The notes under the pieces are model-generated. The model had not been told where the DNA came from. It searched no databases and saw only the letters and a list, made by a program, of their open reading frames with translations. A stretch of DNA of 64,000 nt from Enterobacter sp. Cy-643 (lineage in GTDB: Bacteria > Pseudomonadota > Gammaproteobacteria > Enterobacterales > Enterobacteriaceae): contig NZ_VWWV01000001.1 of the NCBI RefSeq assembly GCF_011752815.1, forward strand, positions 992,001-1,056,000, given 5' to 3'. The number at the start of each line of letters is the position of its first letter. Position 1 is the stretch's first letter. Of the stretch, positions 16,629 through 25,809 are shown piece after piece. The translations under genes and the position numbers were made by a program.

Positions 16629-18305
16629 CTACTTTGCCAGCATCGGCAGGTTCAGGCCGTGCTCTTTGGCGCACTCAATAGCAATATCATAGCCCGCATC
16701 CGCGTGACGCATCACGCCGGTGGCCGGATCGTTGTTCAGCACGCGGGCAATACGCTCCGCCGCTTCGTCGGTACCGTCGCAGACGATAACCATGCCGGAG
16801 TGCTGTGAAAAGCCCATGCCGACGCCGCCGCCGTGGTGCAGGGAAACCCAGGTCGCGCCGCTGGCCGTGTTCAGCAGGGCGTTCAGCAGTGGCCAGTCGG
16901 ACACGGCATCGGAGCCATCCTGCATCGATTCGGTTTCGCGGTTGGGGCTTGCCACCGAGCCGGAATCAAGGTGATCGCGGCCAATGACGATCGGGGCGGA
17001 CAGCTCGCCGCTTCTGACCATTTCGTTAAACGCCAGGCCCAGTTTTGCGCGCTGGCCGAGGCCGACCCAGCAGATACGCGCCGGCAGGCCCTGGAAGCTA
17101 ATGCGCTCTTTGGCCATGTCCAGCCAGCGGTGCAGGTGCTTGTCGTCCGGGATCAGCTCTTTGACTTTGGCGTCGGTGCGGTAGATATCCTCCGGGCTAC
17201 CGGACAGCGCCGCCCAGCGGAAAGGCCCGATCCCACGGCAAAACAGCGGGCGAATATAGGCCGGCACAAACCCCGGGAAATCAAAGGCGTTACTGACGCC
17301 CATCTCTTTGGCCATCTGGCGGATGTTGTTACCGTAATCAAAGGTAGGAATGCCCTGCTGCTGGAAGGCGAGCATCGCTTTCACGTGTTCCGCCATGGAC
17401 GCTTTCGCCGCCTGAGTGACCACCGCAGGCTCAACGGCCGCGCGCTCGCGATACTCTTCCCAGCTCCAGCCAACGGGCAGGTAGCCGTTGAGCGGATCGT
17501 GGGCGCTGGTCTGGTCGGTGACCATGTCCGGGCGCACGCCGCGCTTCACCAGTTCAGGCAGAATTTCTGCTGCATTACCGTGCAGGGCGATCGAAACGGC
17601 TTTCCCTTCGCCGGTGTAGCGTTTAAGGCGGGCGAGGGCGTCGTCCAGATCGTTGGCCTGCTCGTCCACATAACCGGTGCGCAGGCGGAAATCGATACGC
17701 GACTGCTGGCATTCAATGTTCAGTGAACAGGCCCCGGCGAGAGTCGCGGCCAGAGGCTGTGCGCCACCCATGCCGCCGAGACCCGCGGTGAGCACCCAGC
17801 GCCCGGTTAGTGAGCCGCTGTAGTGCTGGCGGCCTGCTTCCACAAAGGTTTCATAGGTGCCCTGCACAATGCCCTGGCTGCCGATGTAGATCCACGATCC
17901 GGCGGTCATCTGCCCGTACATCGCCAGCCCTTTGGCGTCCAGCTCATTGAAGTGTTCCCAGTTAGCCCAGTGTGGCACCAGGTTAGAGTTGGCAATCAGC
18001 ACGCGAGGGGCGTTGGCGTGGGTTTTAAAGACGCCAACCGGCTTGCCGGACTGTACCAGCAGGGTTTCATCTTCATTCAGGGCTTTAAGCGCTTCGACCA
18101 TTTTGTCGTAGCACTCCCAGTTTCTCGCCGCCCGGCCAATGCCGCCGTAAACCACCAGTTCTTTCGGGTTTTCAGCCACATCCGGATCGAGGTTATTCAT
18201 CAGCATGCGCAGCGGGGCTTCCGTCAGCCAGCTTTTAGCGTTCAGCTTCGTGCCGCGAGGCGCCCTGATTTCAACATCACGATAACGAGAAAACTCACTC
18301 TTCAT
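16629..18305 (-). CDS. hutU: Urocanate hydratase
   Basis: 558 residues from the ATG at 18303-18305, chosen because AAGGTG lies six bases upstream; an in-frame GTG three codons earlier is less likely. It adds water to urocanate using NAD+ as an electrophile. The NAD-binding and active-site regions [29 protein letters not shown] and [22 protein letters not shown] (with the conserved active-site Cys) are intact, and the length matches the family. It is first in the leftward hut operon. A HutC-type palindrome lies 69 bases upstream of the start, suggesting repression relieved by urocanate. Confidence 0.96.
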   Translation of the reverse strand: MKSEFSRYRDVEIRAPRGTKLNAKSWLTEAPLRMLMNNLDPDVAENPKELVVYGGIGRAARNWECYDKMVEALKALNEDETLLVQSGKPVGVFKTHANAPRVLIANSNLVPHWANWEHFNELDAKGLAMYGQMTAGSWIYIGSQGIVQGTYETFVEAGRQHYSGSLTGRWVLTAGLGGMGGAQPLAATLAGACSLNIECQQSRIDFRLRTGYVDEQANDLDDALARLKRYTGEGKAVSIALHGNAAEILPELVKRGVRPDMVTDQTSAHDPLNGYLPVGWSWEEYRERAAVEPAVVTQAAKASMAEHVKAMLAFQQQGIPTFDYGNNIRQMAKEMGVSNAFDFPGFVPAYIRPLFCRGIGPFRWAALSGSPEDIYRTDAKVKELIPDDKHLHRWLDMAKERISFQGLPARICWVGLGQRAKLGLAFNEMVRSGELSAPIVIGRDHLDSGSVASPNRETESMQDGSDAVSDWPLLNALLNTASGATWVSLHHGGGVGMGFSQHSGMVIVCDGTDEAAERIARVLNNDPATGVMRHADAGYDIAIECAKEHGLNLPMLAK

Positions 18306-18373
18306 GGGGTTCACCTTGTTTTGAGATAGCGGGGAAAGTGCTCACGAAAAATACCATGTCATTTTTTCGATTG

Positions 18374-18387
18374 CTTGTATATACATG
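18374..18387. promoter_or_regulatory. HutC-type operator upstream of hutU
   Basis: CTTGTATATACATG, nearly palindromic. The surrounding 19 bases (18370-18388) are identical to those before the NCS1 permease at 34184-34202. HutC repressors are known to bind TTGTATATACAA-like palindromes. Confidence 0.75.
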
Positions 18388-18607
18388 ATTAGCATATTTG
18401 ATGCCAGGCGCGAGATTGATTTTATAATTCTTTTAAATTAGTAAGTTATATATGAATTGTTGAATAGTTACATCATATATCGCTTGTTTTTAGACCGCGC
18501 GCGCACCGTTTTGGCGCTCTTTACAAAGAGGTTGATCCTTTTTGGGGCAAAAATAGCAGTTCAGACAGCTGGCAAATCCCCCGGAAGGCACCGTTTAATC
18601 CTGATAA

Positions 18608-18629
18608 AAATCACGGTTAGATCACATTT
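18608..18629. promoter_or_regulatory. Weak CRP-like site in the hut divergent region
   Basis: One strong half site (GATCACATTT) and one degenerate half. hut operons of enterics are known to respond to CRP, but this match is imperfect. The 495-base divergent region (18306-18800) holds this and two HutC-like sites and no gene. Confidence 0.25.
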
Positions 18630-18721
18630 AAAATTTAATAAACGACTTATTTATCTGTTTTTAAACAATAAATTGTTTGTTTTTTAATGTTGCGTATTTG
18701 TTATGGCACAGGCTTTGCAGA

Positions 18722-18733
18722 TTGTACATACAA
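18722..18733. promoter_or_regulatory. HutC-type operator upstream of the hut ABC transporter operon
   Basis: TTGTACATACAA, one base from a perfect palindrome, 68 bases before the ATPase start. It pairs with the site near hutU so that each arm of the divergent region has one. Confidence 0.6.
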
Positions 18734-18800
18734 TGCTATACATAGCTTTTTTACGCAGCCGTTCATTTCTTCGGCAGCCAGATGACCATGAGGCGTAGCG

Positions 18801-19898
18801 ATGATTACTTTCAACAATGTGACCAAGTTTTATGACGACGGCACGGTCGTGGTGGATGGACTGAATCTCACCGCACCCGGCGGCAAGATCACCGTGCTGG
18901 TAGGCCCTTCCGGTTGTGGGAAAACAACGTCACTGCGCATGATCAATCGGCTGATCGAGCCGTCTTCCGGCGACATTCTGCTTAACGGCGAATCCACCTC
19001 CGCCATGGACGTGGTGCAGCTGCGCCGCCGTATTGGCTACGTTATCCAGAATGCGGGCCTGTTCCCGCATCGAAACATCCTCGACAACATTGCTACCACC
19101 GCGATCCTTAACGGTATGCCTAAGGCCAAAGCCCGTGCGCGAGCGGGGGAGCTTCTGGACGTCGTCGGCCTGGCCCCGCAGCTGGCAAAACGCTATCCGT
19201 GGCAGCTTTCCGGTGGCCAGCAGCAGCGCGTAGGGGTTGCCCGGGCCCTGGCCGCAGACCCTGAGTTCATGCTGATGGATGAACCGTTTAGCGCTGTGGA
19301 TCCGGTGGTGCGCGACCAGCTGCAGGAAGAGTTTCTCCGCATTCAAAAGGAAGTGAGTAAAACCATCATTATGGTGACTCACGATATTGACGAGGCGATG
19401 AAGCTGGGCGATCTGGTCGCGGTCCTGAAGCCCGGCGGCAAGCTGGGGCAGATGGCATCCCCGGGTGAACTGCTTAACGCCCCACAGAGTGATTTTGTCG
19501 CCGACTTTATTGGCCGCGACCGCGGCTATCGCAAGCTGAGCTTCTACAATTCGGGGCCGCTGGCCTCAATGCAGATGGAGCCGACCGCCGAAGTGGGCAC
19601 GCCGATCGATATGGCTCGCAATATTGCGGTGCAGCGCTGGCTGCTGGTCACCCGCGAAGGCAAAGCCTGCGGCTGGTTTGATACGCATCAGCAGGTTGAA
19701 GCCGTGGTGCCCGAGCACATTAATCTGGGGGCTACCTTTTTCCCGCAAACCGGCACGCTGCGCCAGATGCTTGACTCCGCGCTCAGTTCGCCGTGCCACC
19801 GGGCGGTGGTGATTGGCGAGCGGGCAGAAGTGCTGGGGACGCTGGGGCTGGATCATGTCCTGGATGCCTGTAAGTCGATGGCGCGGGAGGCGGTATGA
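18801..19898 (+). CDS. Osmoprotectant-type ABC transporter ATPase
   Basis: 365 residues. Walker A GPSGCGKTT near 35-43, signature LSGGQQQRVGVARAL near 135-149, Walker B LMDEPF near 158-163 and the His switch TH near 194 are intact. After residue 250 there is a CBS-like regulatory region, as in OpuCA/OsmV ATPases, which gate uptake of betaines by ionic strength or ligand. It is the first gene of an operon running through ATPase, permease, permease, binding protein, HutH-like protein and three CoA enzymes. The ATGA overlap with the first permease shows coupling. Hut context suggests histidine, a histidine betaine or urocanate as the cargo. Confidence 0.9.
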   Translation: MITFNNVTKFYDDGTVVVDGLNLTAPGGKITVLVGPSGCGKTTSLRMINRLIEPSSGDILLNGESTSAMDVVQLRRRIGYVIQNAGLFPHRNILDNIATTAILNGMPKAKARARAGELLDVVGLAPQLAKRYPWQLSGGQQQRVGVARALAADPEFMLMDEPFSAVDPVVRDQLQEEFLRIQKEVSKTIIMVTHDIDEAMKLGDLVAVLKPGGKLGQMASPGELLNAPQSDFVADFIGRDRGYRKLSFYNSGPLASMQMEPTAEVGTPIDMARNIAVQRWLLVTREGKACGWFDTHQQVEAVVPEHINLGATFFPQTGTLRQMLDSALSSPCHRAVVIGERAEVLGTLGLDHVLDACKSMAREAV

Positions 19899-20539
19899 GA
19901 TTTGACTGGCTGTGGGCGCAGAGCGACAAAATTTTCCATTTGCTGCTGTGGCATCTCTACCTTTCGGTAACGCCGATCCTGATTGGCCTGCTGCTGGCAA
20001 TTCCTGCTGGCTGGCTGGTGAGCAGTATGCCGCGCGTAAAGGGCGTCATTCTTAACCTGTTCGGGCTGCTGTACACCATCCCGTCTCTGGCGCTGTTTGT
20101 GCTGCTGCCGCCGCTGCTCGGCACGCAGATCCTCGACCCGATCAACGTGGTGGTGGCGCTAACGATTTACAGCTTTGCGCTGCTGGTCAGAACCGTATGC
20201 GACGGGCTGGATTCGGTGCCCACCGACACCCGGCAGTCCGCCTTTGCCCTCGGCTACAGGCCGGTGCACCAGTTTTTCCAGGTTGATTTGCCGCTGGCGG
20301 TGCCGGTGATTGGCTCGGGGATGCGGGTCGCCGTGGTCTCAAACGTCAGTATTGTTTCCGTTGCCGCGCTGATCGGCGCCCCGCAGCTCGGGTCGCTGTT
20401 TACCCAGGGGTTTCAGCTGCAGTTTCTGACACCGATTATTGCCGGCATCGTGCTGTGTATCGGGCTGGCTTTCGTGCTCGACTGCGTGGTTGTGGCCGTC
20501 ACCCGCTCATTAAGCCGCTGGCAGCCAACAAGGGGATAA
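19895..20539 (+). CDS. ABC transporter permease (OpuCB/OsmW-like)
   Basis: 214 residues, about five to six membrane segments, with the inner-membrane-protein EAA-like loop around residues 105-125 (DTRQSAFALGYRPVHQFFQVDLPLAVPVIGSG region). The start ATG overlaps the ATPase stop (ATGA). Two different permease genes in tandem followed by a separate binding protein is the OpuC/OsmVWXY layout for betaine-type substrates. That differs from polar amino-acid transporters of the HisQMP kind. Confidence 0.88.
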   Translation: MRFDWLWAQSDKIFHLLLWHLYLSVTPILIGLLLAIPAGWLVSSMPRVKGVILNLFGLLYTIPSLALFVLLPPLLGTQILDPINVVVALTIYSFALLVRTVCDGLDSVPTDTRQSAFALGYRPVHQFFQVDLPLAVPVIGSGMRVAVVSNVSIVSVAALIGAPQLGSLFTQGFQLQFLTPIIAGIVLCIGLAFVLDCVVVAVTRSLSRWQPTRG

Positions 20540-20542
20540 AGT

Positions 20543-21223
20543 ATGTCTGACTGGTTCTTTACGCTCAGCCACTGGTATGGCGATGACGGTATTCTTCCGC
20601 TGCTGGCGCAGCATATCGGCTACAGCGCGGTGGCGCTGGCGATAGCGATAGCCATTGCGTTTCCGGTGGGCTGTTACACCGGCCATACCGGCAAAGGGGA
20701 AGCGCTGCTGATTGGCACCACCAACGCGCTGCGCTCCCTGCCGTCGTTTGGCCTGATTATCCTGCTGGTTATTCTGATGGCGGGCTACTTCGAGTCCGAC
20801 ATGGCCTTTATTCTGCCGTGCATCATCGTGCTGGTGGTATTAGCCCTGCCGCCGATAGCGCTGGGCGTGCATGCGGGGATTCGCTCCGTTGACCCCAGCG
20901 TACACGACGCCGCCAAAGGCATCGGCCTGACGCCGTTCCAGGTGCTGACTCAGGTGGAGTTACCCTGCGCCACGCCGTTGATTCTGTCCGGCATTCGCAG
21001 CGCCACGCTGCAGATTATCTCTACTGCTACCATCGCGGCCTATGTCTCTCTTGGCGGCCTGGGGCGTTTGATTATCGATGGCCGTGCGGCGAACGATTTT
21101 GCCCAGATGACCGCTGGCGCGGTGCTGGTTGCCATTCTGGCGCTGCTCGTGGATGTGTTCTTTTCCCTTTCGGTGAAGTACGTGGTGTCCCACGGCATTT
21201 CCCGACGTATCAAAACCCAGTGA
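20543..21223 (+). CDS. ABC transporter permease (OpuCD/OsmY-like)
   Basis: 226 residues, about six membrane segments, with an EAA-like loop near residues 120-145 (DPSVHDAAKGIGLTPFQVLTQVELP). It begins three bases after the preceding permease stop and is followed by the binding-protein gene after 33 bases. The two permeases should pair as a heterodimer. Its extended N-terminus of about 25 residues is typical for the second permease of this family. Confidence 0.88.
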   Translation: MSDWFFTLSHWYGDDGILPLLAQHIGYSAVALAIAIAIAFPVGCYTGHTGKGEALLIGTTNALRSLPSFGLIILLVILMAGYFESDMAFILPCIIVLVVLALPPIALGVHAGIRSVDPSVHDAAKGIGLTPFQVLTQVELPCATPLILSGIRSATLQIISTATIAAYVSLGGLGRLIIDGRAANDFAQMTAGAVLVAILALLVDVFFSLSVKYVVSHGISRRIKTQ

Positions 21224-21256
21224 TGTTGAGCCCGTTAATGACACAAGGTGAAAGCG

Positions 21257-22141
21257 ATGAATATGAAGAAACGTTGTTTGACGCTGTTGAGTGCCGCGAT
21301 GCTGTCCGTTGTTTCCTCCGCGTGGGCGGCAGATGCGGGGCAGAAGGTAATTATTGGCTCGGCTGATTTCCCGGAAAACCAGCTGCTGGCGACGATTTAC
21401 GCCGGGGCGCTGGAAGCGCAGAACATCCCGGTGGAGAAGAAGCTCAACATTGGCAGCCGCGAAGTTTACATTCCGGCTCTGCTGGACGGTTCCATTAACG
21501 TTATCCCGGAGTACAGCGGCGCGCTGCTGAGCTACCTGGATGCCAAGAACACGGCGCACAGTTCTGACGAAGTGGCGACCGCGCTGGCGGCGAAGCTGCC
21601 GGCCAAAGTGAAAATGCTGAATACCTCCGTGGCGCAAAACAGCGACGTTATCGCCGTCACCAAAAAAACGGCGGATAAGTACAACCTCAAGACCATTGAA
21701 GACCTGAAGCCTCACGCGGCAGAGTTGATTCTGGGCGGCCCGGCCGAATGGAAAACGCGTCACGAAGGCGTGCCGGGGCTGAAAGAAGTGTATGGCCTGA
21801 ACTTCAAAAGCTTCAAAGTGCTGGATGTGGCGGGCCCGCTGACGCTGACCGCGCTGAAGAACAACCAAATTCAGGCGGCGGATTTAACCTCCACCACGCC
21901 GGAAATTCAGAAAGACCATCTGGTGGCGCTGGCCGATCCGAAAAACCTGTTTGCGGCGCAAAATATCGTCCCGATTGTGGCCACTACCACGCTGAATCCG
22001 ACGATTGAGGGCACGCTGAATAAAGTCTCGGCTCAGTTGACCACCGCGGATCTGATCGCCATGAACGGGCAGCTTGCGGAATTTGCCAGCATTGATGACG
22101 TGGCGCATCAGTGGCTGGTTAAACATGGTCTGAGCAAGTAA
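21257..22141 (+). CDS. Substrate-binding protein, OpuAC/ProX family
   Basis: 294 residues from the ATG at 21257, which AAGGTGA precedes; an upstream GTG is in frame. It has a signal peptide of about 24 residues ending SAWA, so the protein is periplasmic. The mature domain starts KVIIGSADFPENQLLATIYAGALE and contains INVIPEYSGALLSYL, the typical glycine-betaine-binding (OpuAC) signatures. Members of this family bind quaternary ammonium compounds through an aromatic cage. I recall that EgtU, the ergothioneine binding protein, also belongs here. Aromatic residues are fewer than in glycine betaine binders, which leaves the ligand open. It lies nine bases before the HutH-like gene. Confidence 0.88.
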   Translation: MNMKKRCLTLLSAAMLSVVSSAWAADAGQKVIIGSADFPENQLLATIYAGALEAQNIPVEKKLNIGSREVYIPALLDGSINVIPEYSGALLSYLDAKNTAHSSDEVATALAAKLPAKVKMLNTSVAQNSDVIAVTKKTADKYNLKTIEDLKPHAAELILGGPAEWKTRHEGVPGLKEVYGLNFKSFKVLDVAGPLTLTALKNNQIQAADLTSTTPEIQKDHLVALADPKNLFAAQNIVPIVATTTLNPTIEGTLNKVSAQLTTADLIAMNGQLAEFASIDDVAHQWLVKHGLSK

Positions 22142-22150
22142 GGGCGAACG

Positions 22151-23710
22151 ATGACAAGACAAACTGGCTCCACCGCACGTTGCCATGAAACCGTGACCTT
22201 AGGCAGGGCGCAAACCACCATTGACGAGCTGGTACGCATTGCCGACGGGGCGCCGGTCGAACTGGCTCCTGAAGCTCTGGCGAATATGGACCACGTCAGC
22301 GGCTATATCAGACGGGCAATAGATGAAGGGCAGGTGATCTACGGCCTGACCACCGGGGTGGGCGACCTGGTGACGGAGCGCCTTTCCGCCGACCAGATCG
22401 CCAGCGTGCAGCTCAATATGCTGCGCAGCCACGCCTGCGGGATGGGGCCAGATTTGTCCGGGCGTGAAGTGCGCGCCATGATGGCGGTGATGCTGAAGTC
22501 GCTGCTACAGGGCTACAGCGGCGTCAGTGCTGAACTGGCGACACGCATGGCCGAAATGCTTAACCGGCAGGTGACGCCATGGTCACCGGCCAGCGGTTCG
22601 GTCGGCTATTTAATTGCGACGGCGCATATCGGGCTGTCGCTGTTTGGCGAGGGGCAGTGCTGGTATCAGGGCGAGCTTATGCCGTCCGCCGAAGCTTTGG
22701 CAAAAGCGGGGATTGCTCCCCGAGTGCCAGGCCCGCGCGAAGGCCACGCGCTGATCAGCGGCACCTACGAAATCACCGGCCTGGCGTGCCTTGCCGTGCA
22801 TGATTTTGAGCGGCTGCTGCCGGTGGCGGACATGGCCGGCGGTATGTGCCTGGAAGCATTAAAAGGCAATACCCGGGGCTATGATGCCCGCCTGCACGCC
22901 CTGCGTCCGCACGACGGGCAGCAGAAAACCGCCGCGATTCTTCGCCGTCTGCTGAGCGGCAGCGAGATCTTTGCCCGCTATCGCGATCACCGGGTGCAGG
23001 ATGCGCTCAGCCTGCGCTGCATTCCCCAAATTCACGGCGCGGTGCGCGACCAGCTCGTCCATTGCCGCCAGATTGTGACTATCGAACTCAATTCGGTAAC
23101 CGATAACCCGGTCTTCCTTATCGAAAATGACGCGCTGGCGATCCTGCCCGGCGGCAACGGCCATGGTGCGCCGCTGGCGCTGGCGCTGGATTCTCTGGCC
23201 GTTGCCATTGCCCAGGTCAGCACGGCGTCCCAGGCGCGATCGGATCGTATTACCAACGTGCATCTCAGCGGCCTGCCTGCGTTCCTGGTGGGCAGAAGCG
23301 GCGCGAACTCCGGGATGATGATCCCGCCTTACGTGGCCGCCGCGCTGGCGGGGGATAACCGTAGCCTGGCCGCGCCGTCGAGCGTGCATACCGTCACCAC
23401 CTGCGCCGGGCAGGAAGACCATATCAGCATGGGCGTTTCTTCGGCGCGAAAAGCCATGCTGGCGGTGAGCAACGCGGTGGATATTGTTGCCATCGAACTG
23501 TTGTGCGCCAGCCAGGCGCTGGAGTTTCACCGTCCGCTTCGCGCCTCGGTTGGCGCGGAGTTAACGCTGAGCATGGTGCGCGCCCGCGTGCCGTTCCGGG
23601 AGACGGACACGGCGCTATACCCGGATATGCATGCCGTGCGCGATTTGATTGCTGAAGGTGAGCTGAGCCAGCGGCTGCTTGCCCTGGTCGAGGAGTCAGA
23701 ACATGAGTGA
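22151..23710 (+). CDS. HutH-family lyase homologue lacking the MIO Ala-Ser-Gly triad
   Basis: 519 residues, histidine/phenylalanine ammonia-lyase fold. Where HutH has GSVGASGDLAPLAH, this protein reads GSVGYLIATAH (149-159): exactly three residues, the triad that cyclises to the MIO cofactor, are missing. Counterparts of other HAL active-site residues are mixed. Tyr64, His94, Gln283, Arg289 and Glu422 are kept, while N195 is Ser203, Y280 is Leu286 and F329 is Gly337. It is therefore probably not an ammonia-lyase. Ergothionase, which removes trimethylamine from ergothioneine, is as I recall a MIO-free member of this superfamily. A betaine-type transporter immediately upstream fits a histidine-betaine substrate. 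The stop overlaps the next gene by eight bases. Confidence 0.8.
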   Translation: MTRQTGSTARCHETVTLGRAQTTIDELVRIADGAPVELAPEALANMDHVSGYIRRAIDEGQVIYGLTTGVGDLVTERLSADQIASVQLNMLRSHACGMGPDLSGREVRAMMAVMLKSLLQGYSGVSAELATRMAEMLNRQVTPWSPASGSVGYLIATAHIGLSLFGEGQCWYQGELMPSAEALAKAGIAPRVPGPREGHALISGTYEITGLACLAVHDFERLLPVADMAGGMCLEALKGNTRGYDARLHALRPHDGQQKTAAILRRLLSGSEIFARYRDHRVQDALSLRCIPQIHGAVRDQLVHCRQIVTIELNSVTDNPVFLIENDALAILPGGNGHGAPLALALDSLAVAIAQVSTASQARSDRITNVHLSGLPAFLVGRSGANSGMMIPPYVAAALAGDNRSLAAPSSVHTVTTCAGQEDHISMGVSSARKAMLAVSNAVDIVAIELLCASQALEFHRPLRASVGAELTLSMVRARVPFRETDTALYPDMHAVRDLIAEGELSQRLLALVEESEHE

Positions 23711-24899
23711 AGCTTTGCAGCCGCTGAAAGGCATCAGAGTGCTTGATTTATCTCGCGTGCTGGCCGGTCCCTGGTGCGCCTCGCTGCTGAACGATCTCGG
23801 GGCGGAAGTCATCAAGATTGAGATGCCGGGCAGCGGGGATGACTCCCGCAGCTTTACCCCGCACATCGGCGGGGAGAGCAGCTACTTCATGCAGCTTAAC
23901 CACGGCAAAAAAAGCGTTACCCTGGATTTAAAGGCACCTGAGGGGTTAGCCATTCTGAAGCAACTGGTGGCACAGGCCGATGTGCTGGTGGAGAACTTCC
24001 GTCCGGGCGTAACCAAACGCCTCGGCATTGATTATTCGACGCTGCAGGACATTAATCCCCGGCTGGTTTACGCCAGTATTTCCGGGTTTGGGCAGAATGG
24101 GGCGATGGCACACAAAGCTGCCTATGACCATATCGTGCAGGCCTACGGCGGCATTATGCAGGTCACCGGCTGGGCCGAAGGGGAGCCAACCCGCGTGGGG
24201 GATGCCATTGGGGATGTTGTCGCCGGGTTATACGGCAGCTGGGCCGTGCTCGCGGCGCTGCTGCAGCGCGGGATTAACGGCAAAGGGCAGCACCTTGATG
24301 TATCGATGCTCGACACGATGGTGACGATGCAAATGGTTTCCCTGACCCAGTGGATTGGCGGGCAGCCTTCCGCCGGACGGCTGGGCAACGCGCATCCGAT
24401 CAGCGCCCCGATGGACAGCTATCCCGCTCAGGATGGCCATATCGTGATTGCTGTCGCTAACGATAAGCTTTTTCGCCAGCTTTGTTCGGCGATGAACAGG
24501 CCCGAACTGGCAAGCGATCCGCTGTATCTCACCGATCCGCTGCGGCTGGCGAACCAGCGGCCGCTGCGGGAAGAAATTGAGCGCTGGCTGGCGGATAAAA
24601 CGGTGAACGATGCTCAGGCCATTCTGGACCACGCGGGCGTCCCGGCCTCAGCCGTGCTGCGTCTTGACCAGATTCTCACCAGCGAGTACGCGAGAGAACG
24701 TGACCTCGTTAAGCAGGTGACGCACCCGACGGCAGGCAAAATCTCTATTGTCCCGCAGCCGGTAAAAATGAGTGCCATGCAGGCAGAGCCCGCGCTGGTG
24801 CCGCCTGCACTGGGTGAGCATACGGCCAGCGTGCTGCGAGAATTACTGGCTATCGACGAAGCCACGCTGGCGCAGCTTAAGGCGCAGGGCGTCATTTAA
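23703..24899 (+). CDS. CaiB/BaiF-type (family III) CoA-transferase
   Basis: 398 residues from the ATG at 23703; the frame is open eight codons upstream inside the HutH-like gene, but homology begins here. Hallmarks are LDLSRVLAGPWCASLLNDLGAEVIKIE near 14-40, NHGKKSVTLDLK near 66-77 and the catalytic Asp171 in VGDAIGDVVAGLYG. The predicted reaction moves CoA between a donor thioester and a free acid. Within a hut operon the natural acceptors are urocanate-like or imidazole-propionate-like acids. It is coupled by an eight-base overlap with the lyase homologue and followed by two beta-oxidation type genes. Confidence 0.88.
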   Translation: MSEALQPLKGIRVLDLSRVLAGPWCASLLNDLGAEVIKIEMPGSGDDSRSFTPHIGGESSYFMQLNHGKKSVTLDLKAPEGLAILKQLVAQADVLVENFRPGVTKRLGIDYSTLQDINPRLVYASISGFGQNGAMAHKAAYDHIVQAYGGIMQVTGWAEGEPTRVGDAIGDVVAGLYGSWAVLAALLQRGINGKGQHLDVSMLDTMVTMQMVSLTQWIGGQPSAGRLGNAHPISAPMDSYPAQDGHIVIAVANDKLFRQLCSAMNRPELASDPLYLTDPLRLANQRPLREEIERWLADKTVNDAQAILDHAGVPASAVLRLDQILTSEYARERDLVKQVTHPTAGKISIVPQPVKMSAMQAEPALVPPALGEHTASVLRELLAIDEATLAQLKAQGVI

Positions 24900-24915
24900 C
24901 CGGCGGAGAACGAAA

Positions 24916-25809
24916 ATGGTGCAAATAAAGAAAGTGGCGGTGGTCGGGGCCGGAACGATGGGCGCGCGCATCGCCGTGGTGATGGCACGAGCGGGCTACC
25001 GCGTTAGCCTGTGGTCGCGCTCTGAGCCGACGCTCGATAAAGCGCGGATTATTGTGGCATCGCTCGGCGCTGGTGAAGCCGTAGCGTTCACCACCTCCTT
25101 TGAGGCTTGCCTGAGCGACGCCGACCTGGTGTCCGAGAACGTTGCCGAAGACGTGGCGCTCAAGCAGCGCGTGCTGAGAGATGTCGAGCGCCTGGTGAGT
25201 GAGCATTGCGTTATCACGACGAACACTTCCAGCGTGTCTATTACGCTGCTGGCCTCGGCCTTGAGCCAGCCGCAGCGGCTGATCGGTATGCACTGGTTTA
25301 ACCCGGCGGACACCATGCCGATGATCGAGATTGTGCGCGGGGCACAGACCGGGGATGACATCTGCCAGCGCGTGCGGGACATCTGCCAGCAGCTGGGGAA
25401 AGAGACGATCGTTGTTAACCAGGATATTCCGGGCTTTATTATCAACCGGCTGCAGTACGCGATGCTGCGCGAGGCACTTTACCTGGTGGATGCCGGGATA
25501 GGCTCCGTGGAGGACGTAGATCGGGCGGTGCAGCGTACGCTGGCGCCCCGCTGGGCGGCGATGGGGCCAATGAAGCTAATGGATTTTGCCGGGCTGGACA
25601 CGGTAGAGAAAGTGGCCGGTATTTTACTGCCCGCACTGGATAACAGCCGTGAACTCCCGGCGTGGCTAAAAGCTAAAGTGGCCGACGGCAAACTCGGCGC
25701 GAAAAGCGGGGAGGGCTTCTATGCGTGGACCGCAGAGACCGCCGCCGCCGGAATGCGACACCGGGATGACATTGTCAGACAGCTGACCGGGGGAGAGAAG
25801 CATGAGTGA
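24916..25809 (+). CDS. 3-hydroxyacyl-CoA dehydrogenase family protein
   Basis: 297 residues from the ATG at 24916, preceded by GGAGAA; the longer open frame upstream overlaps the CoA-transferase and is not used. It has the Rossmann motif VVGAGTMGARIAVVMARAGY near 8-27 and catalytic-His region GMHWFNPADTMPMIEIV near 122-138. The C-terminal helical domain carries NQDIPGFIINRLQYAMLREALYLV. The family oxidises 3-hydroxyacyl-CoAs with NAD+, but short members also act on free hydroxy acids such as carnitine. The end overlaps the hydratase gene by eight bases. Confidence 0.88.
   Translation: MVQIKKVAVVGAGTMGARIAVVMARAGYRVSLWSRSEPTLDKARIIVASLGAGEAVAFTTSFEACLSDADLVSENVAEDVALKQRVLRDVERLVSEHCVITTNTSSVSITLLASALSQPQRLIGMHWFNPADTMPMIEIVRGAQTGDDICQRVRDICQQLGKETIVVNQDIPGFIINRLQYAMLREALYLVDAGIGSVEDVDRAVQRTLAPRWAAMGPMKLMDFAGLDTVEKVAGILLPALDNSRELPAWLKAKVADGKLGAKSGEGFYAWTAETAAAGMRHRDDIVRQLTGGEKHE

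Noticed and set aside
20960-21868. 302-codon minus-strand frame across permease and binding-protein genes
   Set aside because: Covers two well-supported genes on the other strand and is extremely rich in Arg, Gln and His, typical of a shadow frame.
22587-22606. ASG in PASGSVG of the HutH-like protein as a possible MIO triad
   Set aside because: It lies before GSVG rather than after it, shifting the distance to the conserved His by three residues; the best register leaves the true triad deleted. A structure model would settle this.
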